Below are positions 1 through 6,575 of a DNA stretch of 54,513 nt, one piece after another (the first letter of the stretch is position 1; each line of letters begins with the position of its first letter). This DNA is from Treponema sp. UBA3813. GTDB lineage: Bacteria; Spirochaetota; Spirochaetia; Treponematales; Treponemataceae. The notes under the pieces were generated by a model. The model searched no databases and had not been told where the DNA came from. It saw nothing but the letters and a program-made list of their open reading frames with translations. The stretch covers positions 1 to 54,513 of the forward strand of contig DFEB01000018.1 of NCBI GenBank assembly GCA_002368605.1, written 5' to 3'. The position numbers were made by a program, and so were the translations under genes.

Positions 1-235
1 TTCCATCAGGGTCTATATAGCGTACCGGATTATTGGCCCCGTAGTGGTACAAATTGCCATTTGAGGGAAGAAGCTGCTTTTTCCCGCGTGTTTCCATGCT
101 CCGCACGACCGAAAGCCAGCTTTTTGAGGAATTCTGATAAAATTTTCTCTCAGTCTCAGTCATTTTCTCTCCGATTATACCATGTTTTTTTGCAATATTC
201 CGAACAAATTCCGTGCTTTCTCCCATTGCTCCCAC
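1..235 (-). CDS. Orphan Rhs tip cassette, N-terminal leader and core end only (partial, runs off left edge)
   Basis: The minus strand reads from a GTG at 235 (or ATG at 226) through about 58 leader residues into NGNLYHYGANNPVRYIDPDG, the hallmark end of an Rhs core. The variable toxin tip that should follow lies beyond the left edge. An in-frame TAG sits just before the GTG, so this copy has no secretion signal or Rhs shell attached. The leader is almost the same as those at 2009-2264 and 6271-6513. Its start is uncertain: the ATG in GGAGAGAAAATG further inside has the best ribosome-binding site. Seen: leader and core motif. Inferred: a further tip/immunity cassette continues to the left. Confidence 0.6.
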   Translation of the reverse strand, partial: MGAMGESTEFVRNIAKKHGIIGEKMTETERKFYQNSSKSWLSVVRSMETRGKKQLLPSNGNLYHYGANNPVRYIDPDG

Positions 236-257
236 AAACGCCTATTGTTGTGACTAA
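1..257 (-). repeat. Type-1 cassette leader repeat, copy A
   Basis: About 250 bp that recur at 2009-2264 and 6271-6513, covering the Rhs core end and the upstream leader. Positions 41-190 match copy B base for base at an offset of 2007; small differences cluster around 195-220. It contains a TGGTATAAT (minus strand) followed by GGAGAG and an ATG. Confidence 0.85.
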
Positions 258-272
258 GACAGGGCGAAAATT

Positions 273-305
273 CCACTATACAGGGAAAATTGGAAAAGGC
301 TATAC
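273..305 (-). repeat. Inter-cassette GTATAG pair, copy 1
   Basis: On the minus strand two GTATAG hexamers (300-305 and 276-281) are spaced exactly 24 bp apart, and the second runs into TGGAATTTTCGC. The element lies between the end of an immunity-like gene (313) and the next leader. The same layout occurs at 2283-2312, 7204-7233 and 8415-8444. It could be a promoter (TATAGT resembles a -10), a processing site or a recombination site; the sequence does not decide. Confidence 0.6.
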
Positions 306-312
306 AAGAAAA

Positions 313-1449
313 TCATTCTGTCGCTGGAATAATCGCCTGTATGCATAAATCTTTATATTTTGTACCTGGATAGACTTCCAAAATTTTAATTTCGAGCATA
401 TTATAGCAAGATTCTTTATAAAAAGATTTTGGGGGGATTCTTATAATACCTGTCAAGTCGAGAGTTTGTTTTTCTTTTGTGTCTTTCAGTTCAAATATCT
501 TTTTTTCCTTGCTACTTTTGTTTGATACCTCTATCCGTTTTGCCCTTGAATTTTTCAGATAAAGGCTCTCATTTTCTGACTGGAAACCGTTGTAAAGGCA
601 CAGTGAATTGCTTTTGTTTCCGATAACGGTGATTTCTATTTTATCGCCGATTCCGAACCCGTTCGATGAAGCCCATGGCAATCCCGAAATTGTCGAGAGA
701 TTCGATGCTTTGTAGGAAGCCTTTTTTTCCACAAGAGCCGAATCAGAAGTGTAAGAAATGCAGGTCGTTTTATATTCCGAAACTGTGTTGGAATCAAGAA
801 TGAAGTAAAATGGAATTTTTCCGAGAGAAATGTAATCTTTGCATATGAGAAAATTGATAAATTTAGTAAAATTTGAATCGGGCTTACATGTTTTTTGAAG
901 TTCGAATGAATTCAAAAAATAATAACTGCCACCTTTTTGGTCATCAACACATTCGTAAAATCCGACCGTGCAAGAATTTGTGTTTTGCTCCTCAATTCTG
1001 TACATATTCAAAAAGAACGGATTCCCGTCCCAGTTCTTTGATTCTGCACAATAAACGCAACCGTCAGAATAGAAAATCGTTTTTTGGTCAGCCATGAAGT
1101 AAGCAAAATATGACGAGCCAATGCAAACTTTATCGTCACCGAAAGAATATTCAGAAAAATCTTCGTGATTCTGGATTTTTAATATGGCGGAAAATGAATT
1201 TTTCTTGATTTCAAAAGTCGAATCATTGATTTTTCGTAAAGAAATCGATTCCGTGACTTGAGTTTTTTTTGTCTTGACATCAGTTTTGAATGAGTAAAAA
1301 TTCTTGGCATTTGAATTGATGGAAACATTTATTGTCGTGTCATTTGTTTCATAAGATTTCAAAATGCCGTTTTCATAATTTGTTATTTGCTCCGTCCAAA
1401 CAGCAATTCCCATTATGAGAAGATAAAAGCCGATTAATTTTCGTTTCAT
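313..1449 (-). CDS. Exported protein, candidate immunity to the L,D-transpeptidase-like tip
   Basis: A protein of 378 residues if read from the ATG at 1449, which has a GGAG eight bases upstream; an in-frame start at 1479 would lie inside the preceding gene and is less likely. The N-terminus (MKRKLIGFYLLIMGIAVW) is a signal peptide or membrane anchor with no lipobox cysteine, so the protein should act outside the cytoplasm. The rest is polar and I recognise no family. It begins one base after the stop of the Rhs tip gene, the standard toxin-then-immunity order. An exported immunity protein fits a toxin that attacks peptidoglycan. Role inferred from position and topology only. Confidence 0.6.
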   Translation of the reverse strand: MKRKLIGFYLLIMGIAVWTEQITNYENGILKSYETNDTTINVSINSNAKNFYSFKTDVKTKKTQVTESISLRKINDSTFEIKKNSFSAILKIQNHEDFSEYSFGDDKVCIGSSYFAYFMADQKTIFYSDGCVYCAESKNWDGNPFFLNMYRIEEQNTNSCTVGFYECVDDQKGGSYYFLNSFELQKTCKPDSNFTKFINFLICKDYISLGKIPFYFILDSNTVSEYKTTCISYTSDSALVEKKASYKASNLSTISGLPWASSNGFGIGDKIEITVIGNKSNSLCLYNGFQSENESLYLKNSRAKRIEVSNKSSKEKKIFELKDTKEKQTLDLTGIIRIPPKSFYKESCYNMLEIKILEVYPGTKYKDLCIQAIIPATE

Positions 1450-1450
1450 A

Positions 1451-2242
1451 TTATTTGCTCCATTCTTCTGGATTACCACTTACATGAATTTTTGCAGTAG
1501 TATTATCACAATGTTTATTAATTTCAAATAACTTAAGCAACAATTGCATATCTTCTTTTGTTTTTACTCCAATGCAACCATATGTATTTGTATAATCTGT
1601 AAAGTGGATGTAATAGCCTCCATCAATGGTATATATCTGAACGCCATTTTCATCAAGAACTGGAGATACATTCGAATATTTTCCATTTTCTTGCAAATCG
1701 CCTTTAAACACTTCAAGGCTCTGAGTGGCATCTGTGGTAATCCAAAAATCCCCATAATGAGAAGAATTACTTGTTTTTCCAGTTCCTGTTAAATTGAAAT
1801 CTCCATTTGGAAATTGTGTAGGTTTTGTTCCATTGCTCTGTAATGTTCCATCATCTCTGGTACTTATAGTTCGTTGGTCGCCAGGAACCACATTAGATGT
1901 AACTTTCTCATAACTGAATGACCATGTTAAAGGAGTGCTATCTTCTGTGCACCGAAATCTTACTGTTAGAGTTTGTTTAGATTTGTTAAAAAACAAATCT
2001 AAACGTTTCCCATCAGGGTCTGTATACTGTACCGGGTTATTTCCCCCGTAGTGGTACAAATTGCCATTTGAGGGAAGAAGCTGCTTTTTCCCGCGTGTTT
2101 CCATGCTCCGCACGACCGAAAGCCAGCTTTTTGAGGAATTCTGATAAAATTTTCTCTCAGTCTCAGTCATTTTCTCTCCGATTATACCATGTTTTTTTGC
2201 ATTTTCCCGAACAAATTTCGTTCTTTCTCCCATTGCTCCCAC
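1451..2242 (-). CDS. Orphan Rhs tip with L,D-transpeptidase (YkuD/Tlde1)-like domain
   Basis: Up to 263 residues from a GTG at 2242 (ATG at 2233 or 2170 are alternatives). Residues 1-58 are the shared leader, 59-78 the Rhs core end (NLYHYGGNNPVQYTDPDG), and 79-263 a unique tip. The tip has a transpeptidase-like layout: a beta-rich start (FNKSKQTLTVRF), a PNGDF segment, and near the end H213 followed by YGC223IGVK, resembling the H...S/xGC(I/V)R motif of YkuD and of the type VI effector family Tlde1. The Arg after GC is Lys here. Such effectors damage peptidoglycan. No secretion domain is present, so the gene may be silent until joined to an Rhs shell. The domain call is by motif, not by a search. 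Confidence 0.6.
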   Translation of the reverse strand: MGAMGERTKFVRENAKKHGIIGEKMTETERKFYQNSSKSWLSVVRSMETRGKKQLLPSNGNLYHYGGNNPVQYTDPDGKRLDLFFNKSKQTLTVRFRCTEDSTPLTWSFSYEKVTSNVVPGDQRTISTRDDGTLQSNGTKPTQFPNGDFNLTGTGKTSNSSHYGDFWITTDATQSLEVFKGDLQENGKYSNVSPVLDENGVQIYTIDGGYYIHFTDYTNTYGCIGVKTKEDMQLLLKLFEINKHCDNTTAKIHVSGNPEEWSK

Positions 2243-2264
2243 AAACGCCTATTGTTGTGACTAA
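2009..2264 (-). repeat. Type-1 cassette leader repeat, copy B
   Basis: Near-identical to copy A (1-257) and copy D (6271-6513). It spans the Rhs core end, the leader coding stretch, and the CTCCCACAAACGCC edge. The similarity ends at the core DPDG codons on one side and shortly beyond the leader start on the other, where the unique parts of each cassette begin. Confidence 0.85.
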
Positions 2265-2282
2265 AGAAGTGCGAAAATTCCA

Positions 2283-2312
2283 CTATACAACAAAAGTCGG
2301 AAAAGACTATAC
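2283..2312 (-). repeat. Inter-cassette GTATAG pair, copy 2
   Basis: GTATAG hexamers at 2307-2312 and 2283-2288 (minus strand), period 24 bp, just downstream of the ankyrin lipoprotein stop and upstream of leader copy B. The spacer sequence differs from the other copies while the period is kept. Confidence 0.6.
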
Positions 2313-2326
2313 AAGAAGAGATTTTT

Positions 2327-3235
2327 TTACAAAAAAGTGTTTAAGTATTCTATTATTAAGTCGATTTTTTTGACATCATCAGAATCTTCGTCGAATTTTT
2401 TGTCGTTGCCGTGATAATGAGTAAGATTATCCCTCACTTCCAATGCCTTTTCTAATGGGGTGAAAAACAGTTCTTCCTCATCATCATAATATTTTTTGTT
2501 GGGATTCACGCCTTTTCCTATGAAGTATTCCAATGCATCTTTATTGTCGATTGCAATAAGCAAAACGGGAATTTCATCGGGGAAAACATAATTTTCCCCA
2601 TAAATTGTTTCGATAAGCTTAGGAGTTTTTTCAGTCCAGCGATAAATCAAGTCATATAAAGTGCCGCTTTCTTGCTTAAAATACGAACGCACATAATCAT
2701 ATCCCAAAAACATTTCCGCAAAATCATAATTCAAATACAATCCGTGATTTTTGTCATTCTGATTTTCTGTGCAACAGGTTAGATAAGTCTGCCCGTTGTA
2801 ACCGCGATAATTTAAATCAACATTTTTTTCTAAAATGGCTTTTCCTAAAATCAAATTGTTGTGATGAATAGCCCATGAAAAAACAGAAAGCTGCTCTTCC
2901 GTGTCAACCCAATTGACATTTGCTCCATGCTCAATGGCAAGCAATGCAACCTCGGTCTGATTTTTTGAGGCTAAATAGTAAAGCAAAGATTTTCCCTTGT
3001 AAATTGAATTTGCGTTCGCTCCTTTCAGAATTGCCTTTTTAATTCCCTGCGAATCTCCTTTTCCCCACATCTCCAAAAGAAATTCATCAGGCGAAATGTC
3101 CTTGCTATAATCAGATACGGTCAAAAAATCTGAAACCAAATCGTCAAAACTTCCAGCCGAATCTGATGAGTTCTTGCTGCATGCAGAGAGAAAATACAGA
3201 AACAAAAAAAGACAGAAATAAACGAATTTTTTCAT
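2327..3235 (-). CDS. Ankyrin-repeat lipoprotein, candidate immunity protein
   Basis: 302 residues. The N-terminus MKKFVYFCLFLFLYFLSACS is a lipoprotein signal with lipobox LSAC, so the protein should be anchored in a membrane on the periplasmic or outer side. Residues about 60-170 carry ankyrin-type repeats (GDSQGIKKAILKGANANS, NQTEVALLAIEHGANVNW, NNLILGKAILEKNVDLNYR). Ankyrin proteins are a known class of immunity partner in polymorphic toxin systems. Its ATG overlaps the stop of the upstream cysteine-peptidase-like tip (ATGA), which couples translation. Extracytoplasmic placement suggests the toxin acts there. The specific pairing is inferred. Confidence 0.7.
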   Translation of the reverse strand: MKKFVYFCLFLFLYFLSACSKNSSDSAGSFDDLVSDFLTVSDYSKDISPDEFLLEMWGKGDSQGIKKAILKGANANSIYKGKSLLYYLASKNQTEVALLAIEHGANVNWVDTEEQLSVFSWAIHHNNLILGKAILEKNVDLNYRGYNGQTYLTCCTENQNDKNHGLYLNYDFAEMFLGYDYVRSYFKQESGTLYDLIYRWTEKTPKLIETIYGENYVFPDEIPVLLIAIDNKDALEYFIGKGVNPNKKYYDDEEELFFTPLEKALEVRDNLTHYHGNDKKFDEDSDDVKKIDLIIEYLNTFL

Positions 3236-3912
3236 TGATTGTCTCCTTCTGGTTTGTAAATGAGATAAATCGCTATCAAATCAGATTTTTTGTATTCTTT
3301 TTTATTTCTTGTGTCATTGTAAGAATAAGGGTCAAAATAGTTCATCGAACCGTCAGATTTTACCCCTGTTATATTTATAAAATGGGTACTTCCGTTTTTA
3401 GTTTTCACCTGACCGATAACATATGCTTCCTTATCAGCCTGTTGTGCAAGAAATAACATGGCATTTTTCTCACCTCCATAATATTTTGAAACTTCAAGAT
3501 TTTCTCCTGTCATATCAAAAAGAAGATTCTTCAAATTTTTTGTAGAAGAGTCGAAATCGGTCGGCGCACCACCTATCCGCGATACCCCATTAAATGTAAA
3601 ATAATCATCATTTGAAGCCAGTTCTGCAACGGTTTTTTCTTCATACACTCCATGTGAATTTCGTATGTTATAAGAATTCCCAACATTAACAAAGCAAGTA
3701 AAAAGACAACCGAAATTGCCAACACTGTTTTCCGTTTCTCCATATTGTTTAGAACTATAAGACTGATATTGACCAATAGTCGCATTTTTATTCTGCAATG
3801 AATTTTGATGCTGCCATGAAAGTATAGTCTGTATAAACTTTCCATCCGGGTCTGTATACTTGACAGGGGTATTTCCCCGCGTAGTGGTACAAATTGCCAT
3901 TTGTAGGCACAA
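3232..3912 (-). CDS. Orphan Rhs tip with C39/papain-like cysteine peptidase domain; core motif frameshifted
   Basis: The open frame gives 226 residues with NTPVKYTDPDG near the start and a tip of about 200 residues. In the tip, GC69LFTCF, H177FINITG and YFD194P form a Cys-His-Asp order typical of C39-like and papain-fold peptidases, including C39-like toxin domains. The Rhs core just upstream is broken: NGNLYHYAG is encoded one frame away, as one extra base lies in the GGGGAAATACCCC stretch near 3866-3878. The start is therefore unclear (3912 or ATG at 3900) and no ribosome-binding site is convincing. It overlaps the ankyrin lipoprotein by four bases. Likely a silent or decayed cassette whose toxin/immunity pair is still intact. 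Confidence 0.5.
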   Translation of the reverse strand: MCLQMAICTTTRGNTPVKYTDPDGKFIQTILSWQHQNSLQNKNATIGQYQSYSSKQYGETENSVGNFGCLFTCFVNVGNSYNIRNSHGVYEEKTVAELASNDDYFTFNGVSRIGGAPTDFDSSTKNLKNLLFDMTGENLEVSKYYGGEKNAMLFLAQQADKEAYVIGQVKTKNGSTHFINITGVKSDGSMNYFDPYSYNDTRNKKEYKKSDLIAIYLIYKPEGDNQ

Positions 3913-3944
3913 GGCGCTTTCTTGTTGACGGAATCAGTATTTTG

Positions 3945-4124
3945 AATTATTATATTATCAGAGTGATTCATCTGCCTAGTGCAGAAGGAGTTAAGGGGTC
4001 GAGCAACAATCGATACCCTTTTTTTTATGCCCACGGAAATTTCTCTCCTTTCTTATACATTTCCTCAAAATACTCCACATTTCTTTCAAACACATAGAAT
4101 GATGTCGCGATGAAGAATTTCTTT
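3945..4124. repeat. 180-bp segmental duplication, copy 1
   Basis: Matches 9396-9575 over 180 bases with a single difference that I can see (A/G at the CGATACCC/CGATGCCC site). It covers the last 33 codons of the gene at 4025-4537 plus about 80 bp downstream, including an AT-rich TGATAATATAAT (minus strand) that lies upstream of the next cassette. Confidence 0.9.
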
Positions 4125-4537
4125 GTCTTTGTCTCTATGCTTTTCAGTATAACAAGGAATTTTCCGTTTTTGTACCACAGGTAATACTTGTAGATTTCTT
4201 TTCCTGCTTTTTTGTCAAATTCTTTGCATCTCCAGCATGTAATGTCGGAATTTCTGAAATTTTGGATAATGGGTTTCAGCCAGCAAAGTCTCTTCGCCCG
4301 CTCGTAGTCTATGCCGCGAGTGTCGCTGCTTCTGCTTCCTTTCCGCTCCTGCCTTGAAATGATGTGCCAGAAAATTTCGGGATATTTCTCTCCTTCTTTC
4401 GGGCGGGGAACGACAACAGGATAAGCCATAAAATATGTGATATTGTCTATAAAATCCCGCTTGAATATTTTGAATAGTTCAGGCACTTGGGAAACCGCAT
4501 CGTCGGGAATCTTTGTCAATTCGGGCAAGTCAAGCAT
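4025..4537 (-). CDS. Unknown protein translationally coupled to a DUF3800 protein
   Basis: 170 residues, no signal peptide or membrane segment. Two closely spaced CWRC cysteines (CW-x-CKEF near residue 105) and a C-terminal alpha/beta stretch with KYYLWYKNGKFLVILK and FFIATSFYVFE are the visible features. I do not recognise the family with confidence; the C-terminal strand pattern is reminiscent of small nuclease-like domains, but this is speculation. Its ATG shares one base with the stop of the DUF3800 gene (TAATG), so the two are made together. The 3' end is part of the 180-bp duplication at 9396-9575. The pair occupies a cassette slot between Rhs tips. Confidence 0.6.
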   Translation of the reverse strand: MLDLPELTKIPDDAVSQVPELFKIFKRDFIDNITYFMAYPVVVPRPKEGEKYPEIFWHIISRQERKGSRSSDTRGIDYERAKRLCWLKPIIQNFRNSDITCWRCKEFDKKAGKEIYKYYLWYKNGKFLVILKSIETKTKKFFIATSFYVFERNVEYFEEMYKKGEKFPWA

Positions 4538-5253
4538 TACGCCCCCTTCTCTGAACTTGGGAAAAAATGAAAAAGATTAAATTTCGTGTTCCACGGCTCG
4601 TTGGAAGAGCCAAGACTGCAGCCCGACTTTGATTCTATATATGAAACGATTTCTTTTTTTGCCTCGCTCGTCTCAAGTTTGCGACTTTTGTACATCACGG
4701 CACCCAGCAAGAAATCATCCAGTTGCAGGGCTTCGCTTTCGTGCGAGCGGATAATCTGAAATTTCGGAAGCGCATAATCCTTGTAATCGTGCATGTAATT
4801 GCCCAGTGCTTGCTTCAACTGCTTGATTTTATACGAGCCGTGACTGTCTTTTATGTCAAAATAAACATTGAAAATATCGTCCCTCCGCCTGTGGTCAATC
4901 ATATTCCGTAAAAGGCAATAGTACATTTTATAATAAAAACTTTCGTGGTTTCCAAGATTAAATTCTTCGCGTGCCAGAGACTTTTTATTTTCCACGACCA
5001 ACGCACTGAAAGAAATGCCCGTCTCCTCAAAAAAATAGTCCGCAAGTCTCTTATAAAACAAGACATTCTTCGGGGAGACTTTTATCCACTTTAATTCCTG
5101 GCGGCAATTATATTGACTCTTTATTTTCTTTAAAGCCAATGAGATTTGCCGAGAATCGTTTTTCGGAAGGCAAATGCAGCCAAAACCCATTACATCAAAA
5201 CGGTCATTCTGAAGATAGCAACTTTCATCACAATAAATATTGTATTCTGCCAT
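4537..5253 (-). CDS. DUF3800 domain protein (RNase H-like fold)
   Basis: 238 residues. The N-terminal YNIYCDES, central ELKW, YFDIKDSHG and C-terminal ALQLDDFLLGA are the signature acidic positions of DUF3800, a family thought to adopt an RNase H-like nuclease fold and frequent on mobile elements and in defence islands. A conserved role is not established. It starts at an ATG after AAAAAAGGAAAG. Upstream lie a TGCTATAAT extended -10 (about 5291-5299) and a type-2 leader repeat, the same leader type that precedes the lone gene at 6576. It is followed with one-base overlap by an unknown partner. Placement inside the Rhs array suggests defence or toxin-related cargo (inference). Confidence 0.75.
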   Translation of the reverse strand: MAEYNIYCDESCYLQNDRFDVMGFGCICLPKNDSRQISLALKKIKSQYNCRQELKWIKVSPKNVLFYKRLADYFFEETGISFSALVVENKKSLAREEFNLGNHESFYYKMYYCLLRNMIDHRRRDDIFNVYFDIKDSHGSYKIKQLKQALGNYMHDYKDYALPKFQIIRSHESEALQLDDFLLGAVMYKSRKLETSEAKKEIVSYIESKSGCSLGSSNEPWNTKFNLFHFFPSSEKGA

Positions 5254-5287
5254 GCTTTTTTATCTTTCCTTTTTTCGGGAGACATGA

Positions 5288-5299
5288 TTCGTTGTATTA
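5288..5299 (-). promoter_or_regulatory. Candidate extended -10 promoter for the DUF3800 pair
   Basis: The minus strand reads TGCTATAATACAA here, an extended -10 (TGnTATAAT) about 40 bp before the DUF3800 start. No good -35 is seen, which is tolerated for extended -10 promoters. TGnTATAAT also appears in both leader types nearby. Confidence 0.4.
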
Positions 5300-5334
5300 T
5301 AGCAGAATTTCAGAGTTTAAATCAGTGGGATTTT

Positions 5335-5399
5335 ATATTTTCTTGCAAAATCCCGGACTTTTTCCTGTTGTGCTGCCCCAACTCCCACAAACGCCTATT
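5335..5399 (-). repeat. Type-2 cassette leader repeat, copy 1
   Basis: 65 bp identical to 7110-7174. On the minus strand the frame that corresponds to the type-1 leader reads VGVGAAQQEKVRDFARKY, resembling type-1 VGAMGERTKFVRENAKKH at the protein level, but it then meets a stop. It looks like a relic of the same coding leader. Confidence 0.8.
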
Positions 5400-5407
5400 T
5401 GTGGGAG
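5382..5407. repeat. Perfect 10-bp inverted repeat at a cassette boundary
   Basis: CTCCCACAAA (5382-5391), six-base loop CGCCTA, then TTTGTGGGAG (5398-5407). The left arm is the conserved edge of all leaders; only here is the matching arm complete. At 8380-8391 a similar TTTGTGGGAAG remains. It could be a hairpin or a recombination end. Confidence 0.7.
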
Positions 5408-5474
5408 TAACAAACAGAAATTTGAAGGGCGCGAGGTACGCTAGATGTAACGCGTCTAAATAAAAAATGTCATT

Positions 5475-5666
5475 TTAATTTTCGGTGGAGTAAGTTGGCA
5501 AAAAATAATATACTACACCGACTACAATAATTGCGATAACAAACATTATTACTAGATTCCTTAAAAAATTTTTAGTTTTGCATCCAGACCAAAAGAACCC
5601 TCGCACGAAACTACCTAGTGTAAGAAGCAAAGAAAGCGAAAGAATAATTAGAATATCTCTTATCAT
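5475..5666 (-). CDS. Small two-helix membrane protein, candidate immunity protein
   Basis: 63 residues with two hydrophobic segments (about 4-24 and 38-55) separated by a short basic loop with one cysteine. The ATG at 5666 has AAAGGA seven bases upstream and lies 11 bp after the stop of the Rhs tip at 5678. Tiny membrane proteins directly after a tip gene are typical immunity partners for toxins that act on membranes. No family recognised; role inferred from position. Confidence 0.6.
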   Translation of the reverse strand: MIRDILIILSLSLLLTLGSFVRGFFWSGCKTKNFLRNLVIMFVIAIIVVGVVYYFLPTYSTEN

Positions 5667-5677
5667 AATATTTTCCT

Positions 5678-6505
5678 TTAGTCTTGCAGTTGCCTTGCTT
5701 TTCTTATATCATCTCTTATTTTGTTTACACTTTTTTGATTATACGACATCCATTTTATATTTCCTGTTTTATCATTCTCATAATGCAATTTACCATTTTT
5801 AATAAGTTCATTTATCCCATTTTTTGCAATATTGTATAGTTCCGAAAGTCCTTCATGCGAAGATGAATATAAATCACTGCCAAAAAGGGACCCTATCAAA
5901 TTATCTTTAGCAATAATCCCCCCCTTTAAAAGTATTGCTCCAAGATGAACAGAGAAAAATAGAAATGAAGCTTTATTAGAATTTTTACCTAAAAAGCCAA
6001 ATACTTTGTTTGTTTTTCCTAATGAAGATGAAGTTCCTGTAATTACTCCTATAGAATCAGATATTTTAGAATTAGCCGATATAATGTCGTCTTGTAGAGA
6101 ATTATTTTCTATTTCCTTAATTCCGAGAACTTTATTAACAGCATTTTGTACAATTCCTCCAAGGAAAGGAATTGGTATACTGTCATAACCAACTTCAGAT
6201 GCCTCAAATAATGTCGAATTATCCGAAAAAAAACGATATGTATCGCCATTTTTTATTGAATATGCTTTTCTCCCATCAGGGTCTATATAGCATAGGGGAT
6301 TATTCCCCGCGTAGTGATACAAATTGCCATTTGAGGGAAGAAGCTGCTTTTTCCCGCGTGTTTCCATGCTCCGCACGGCCGAAAGCCAGTTTTTTGAGGA
6401 ATTCTGATAAAATTTTCTCTCAGTCTCAGTCATTTTCTCTCCGATTATACCATGTTTTTTTGCATTTTCCCGAACAAATTTCGTTCTTTCTCCCATTGCT
6501 CCCAC
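5678..6505 (-). CDS. Orphan Rhs tip, unknown C-terminal domain
   Basis: Up to 275 residues from GTG 6505 (ATG 6496 or the internal ATG at 6433 are alternatives). Leader residues 1-58, core end NLYHYAGNNPLCYIDPDG to residue 78, then a tip of about 197 residues. The tip has glycine-rich hydrophobic stretches near 107-125 (IPIPFLGGIVQNAVNKVLGI) and 180-205 (SFLFFSVHLGAILLKGG), which could insert into membranes, and a basic C-terminus (NKIRDDIRKARQ). No enzymatic motif is evident. The downstream partner is a 63-residue membrane protein, which would fit a pore-forming or membrane-acting toxin. The domain family is not recognised. Confidence 0.55.
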   Translation of the reverse strand: MGAMGERTKFVRENAKKHGIIGEKMTETERKFYQNSSKNWLSAVRSMETRGKKQLLPSNGNLYHYAGNNPLCYIDPDGRKAYSIKNGDTYRFFSDNSTLFEASEVGYDSIPIPFLGGIVQNAVNKVLGIKEIENNSLQDDIISANSKISDSIGVITGTSSSLGKTNKVFGFLGKNSNKASFLFFSVHLGAILLKGGIIAKDNLIGSLFGSDLYSSSHEGLSELYNIAKNGINELIKNGKLHYENDKTGNIKWMSYNQKSVNKIRDDIRKARQLQD

Positions 6506-6513
6506 AAACGCCT
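6271..6513 (-). repeat. Type-1 cassette leader repeat, copy D
   Basis: Third near-identical copy of the core-end plus leader block (compare 1-257 and 2009-2264). A few substitutions (for example CACGGCC for CACGACC) separate it from the others. Beyond TGGGAG the sequence departs into TAGGATTTGTATC rather than the GTATAG pair. Confidence 0.85.
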
Positions 6514-6575
6514 ATTTATAGGATTTGTATCTAGTGATTTCAGACGAGTTGAAAACGCTATATGTAGCGTGACCA

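Noticed and set aside
61-348. A plus-strand frame beginning MREEAAFSRVFPCSARPKAS that recurs at 2068 and within 6172-6534, looking like a conserved small gene
   Set aside because: It is the antisense of the type-1 leader. It recurs because the DNA is repeated, its ends differ in each copy, and no ribosome-binding site precedes it.
2155-2205. TGGTATAAT within the type-1 leader as a definite promoter
   Set aside because: It is conserved in all leaders but lies inside sequence with coding ancestry, lacks a -35, and would leave almost no untranslated leader before the next ATG; kept only as a possibility in the leader descriptions.
3573-4034. 153-residue minus-strand frame overlapping the cysteine-peptidase tip
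   Set aside because: It joins the upstream core frame to an out-of-frame reading of the toxin; it is the product of the frameshift, not a gene.
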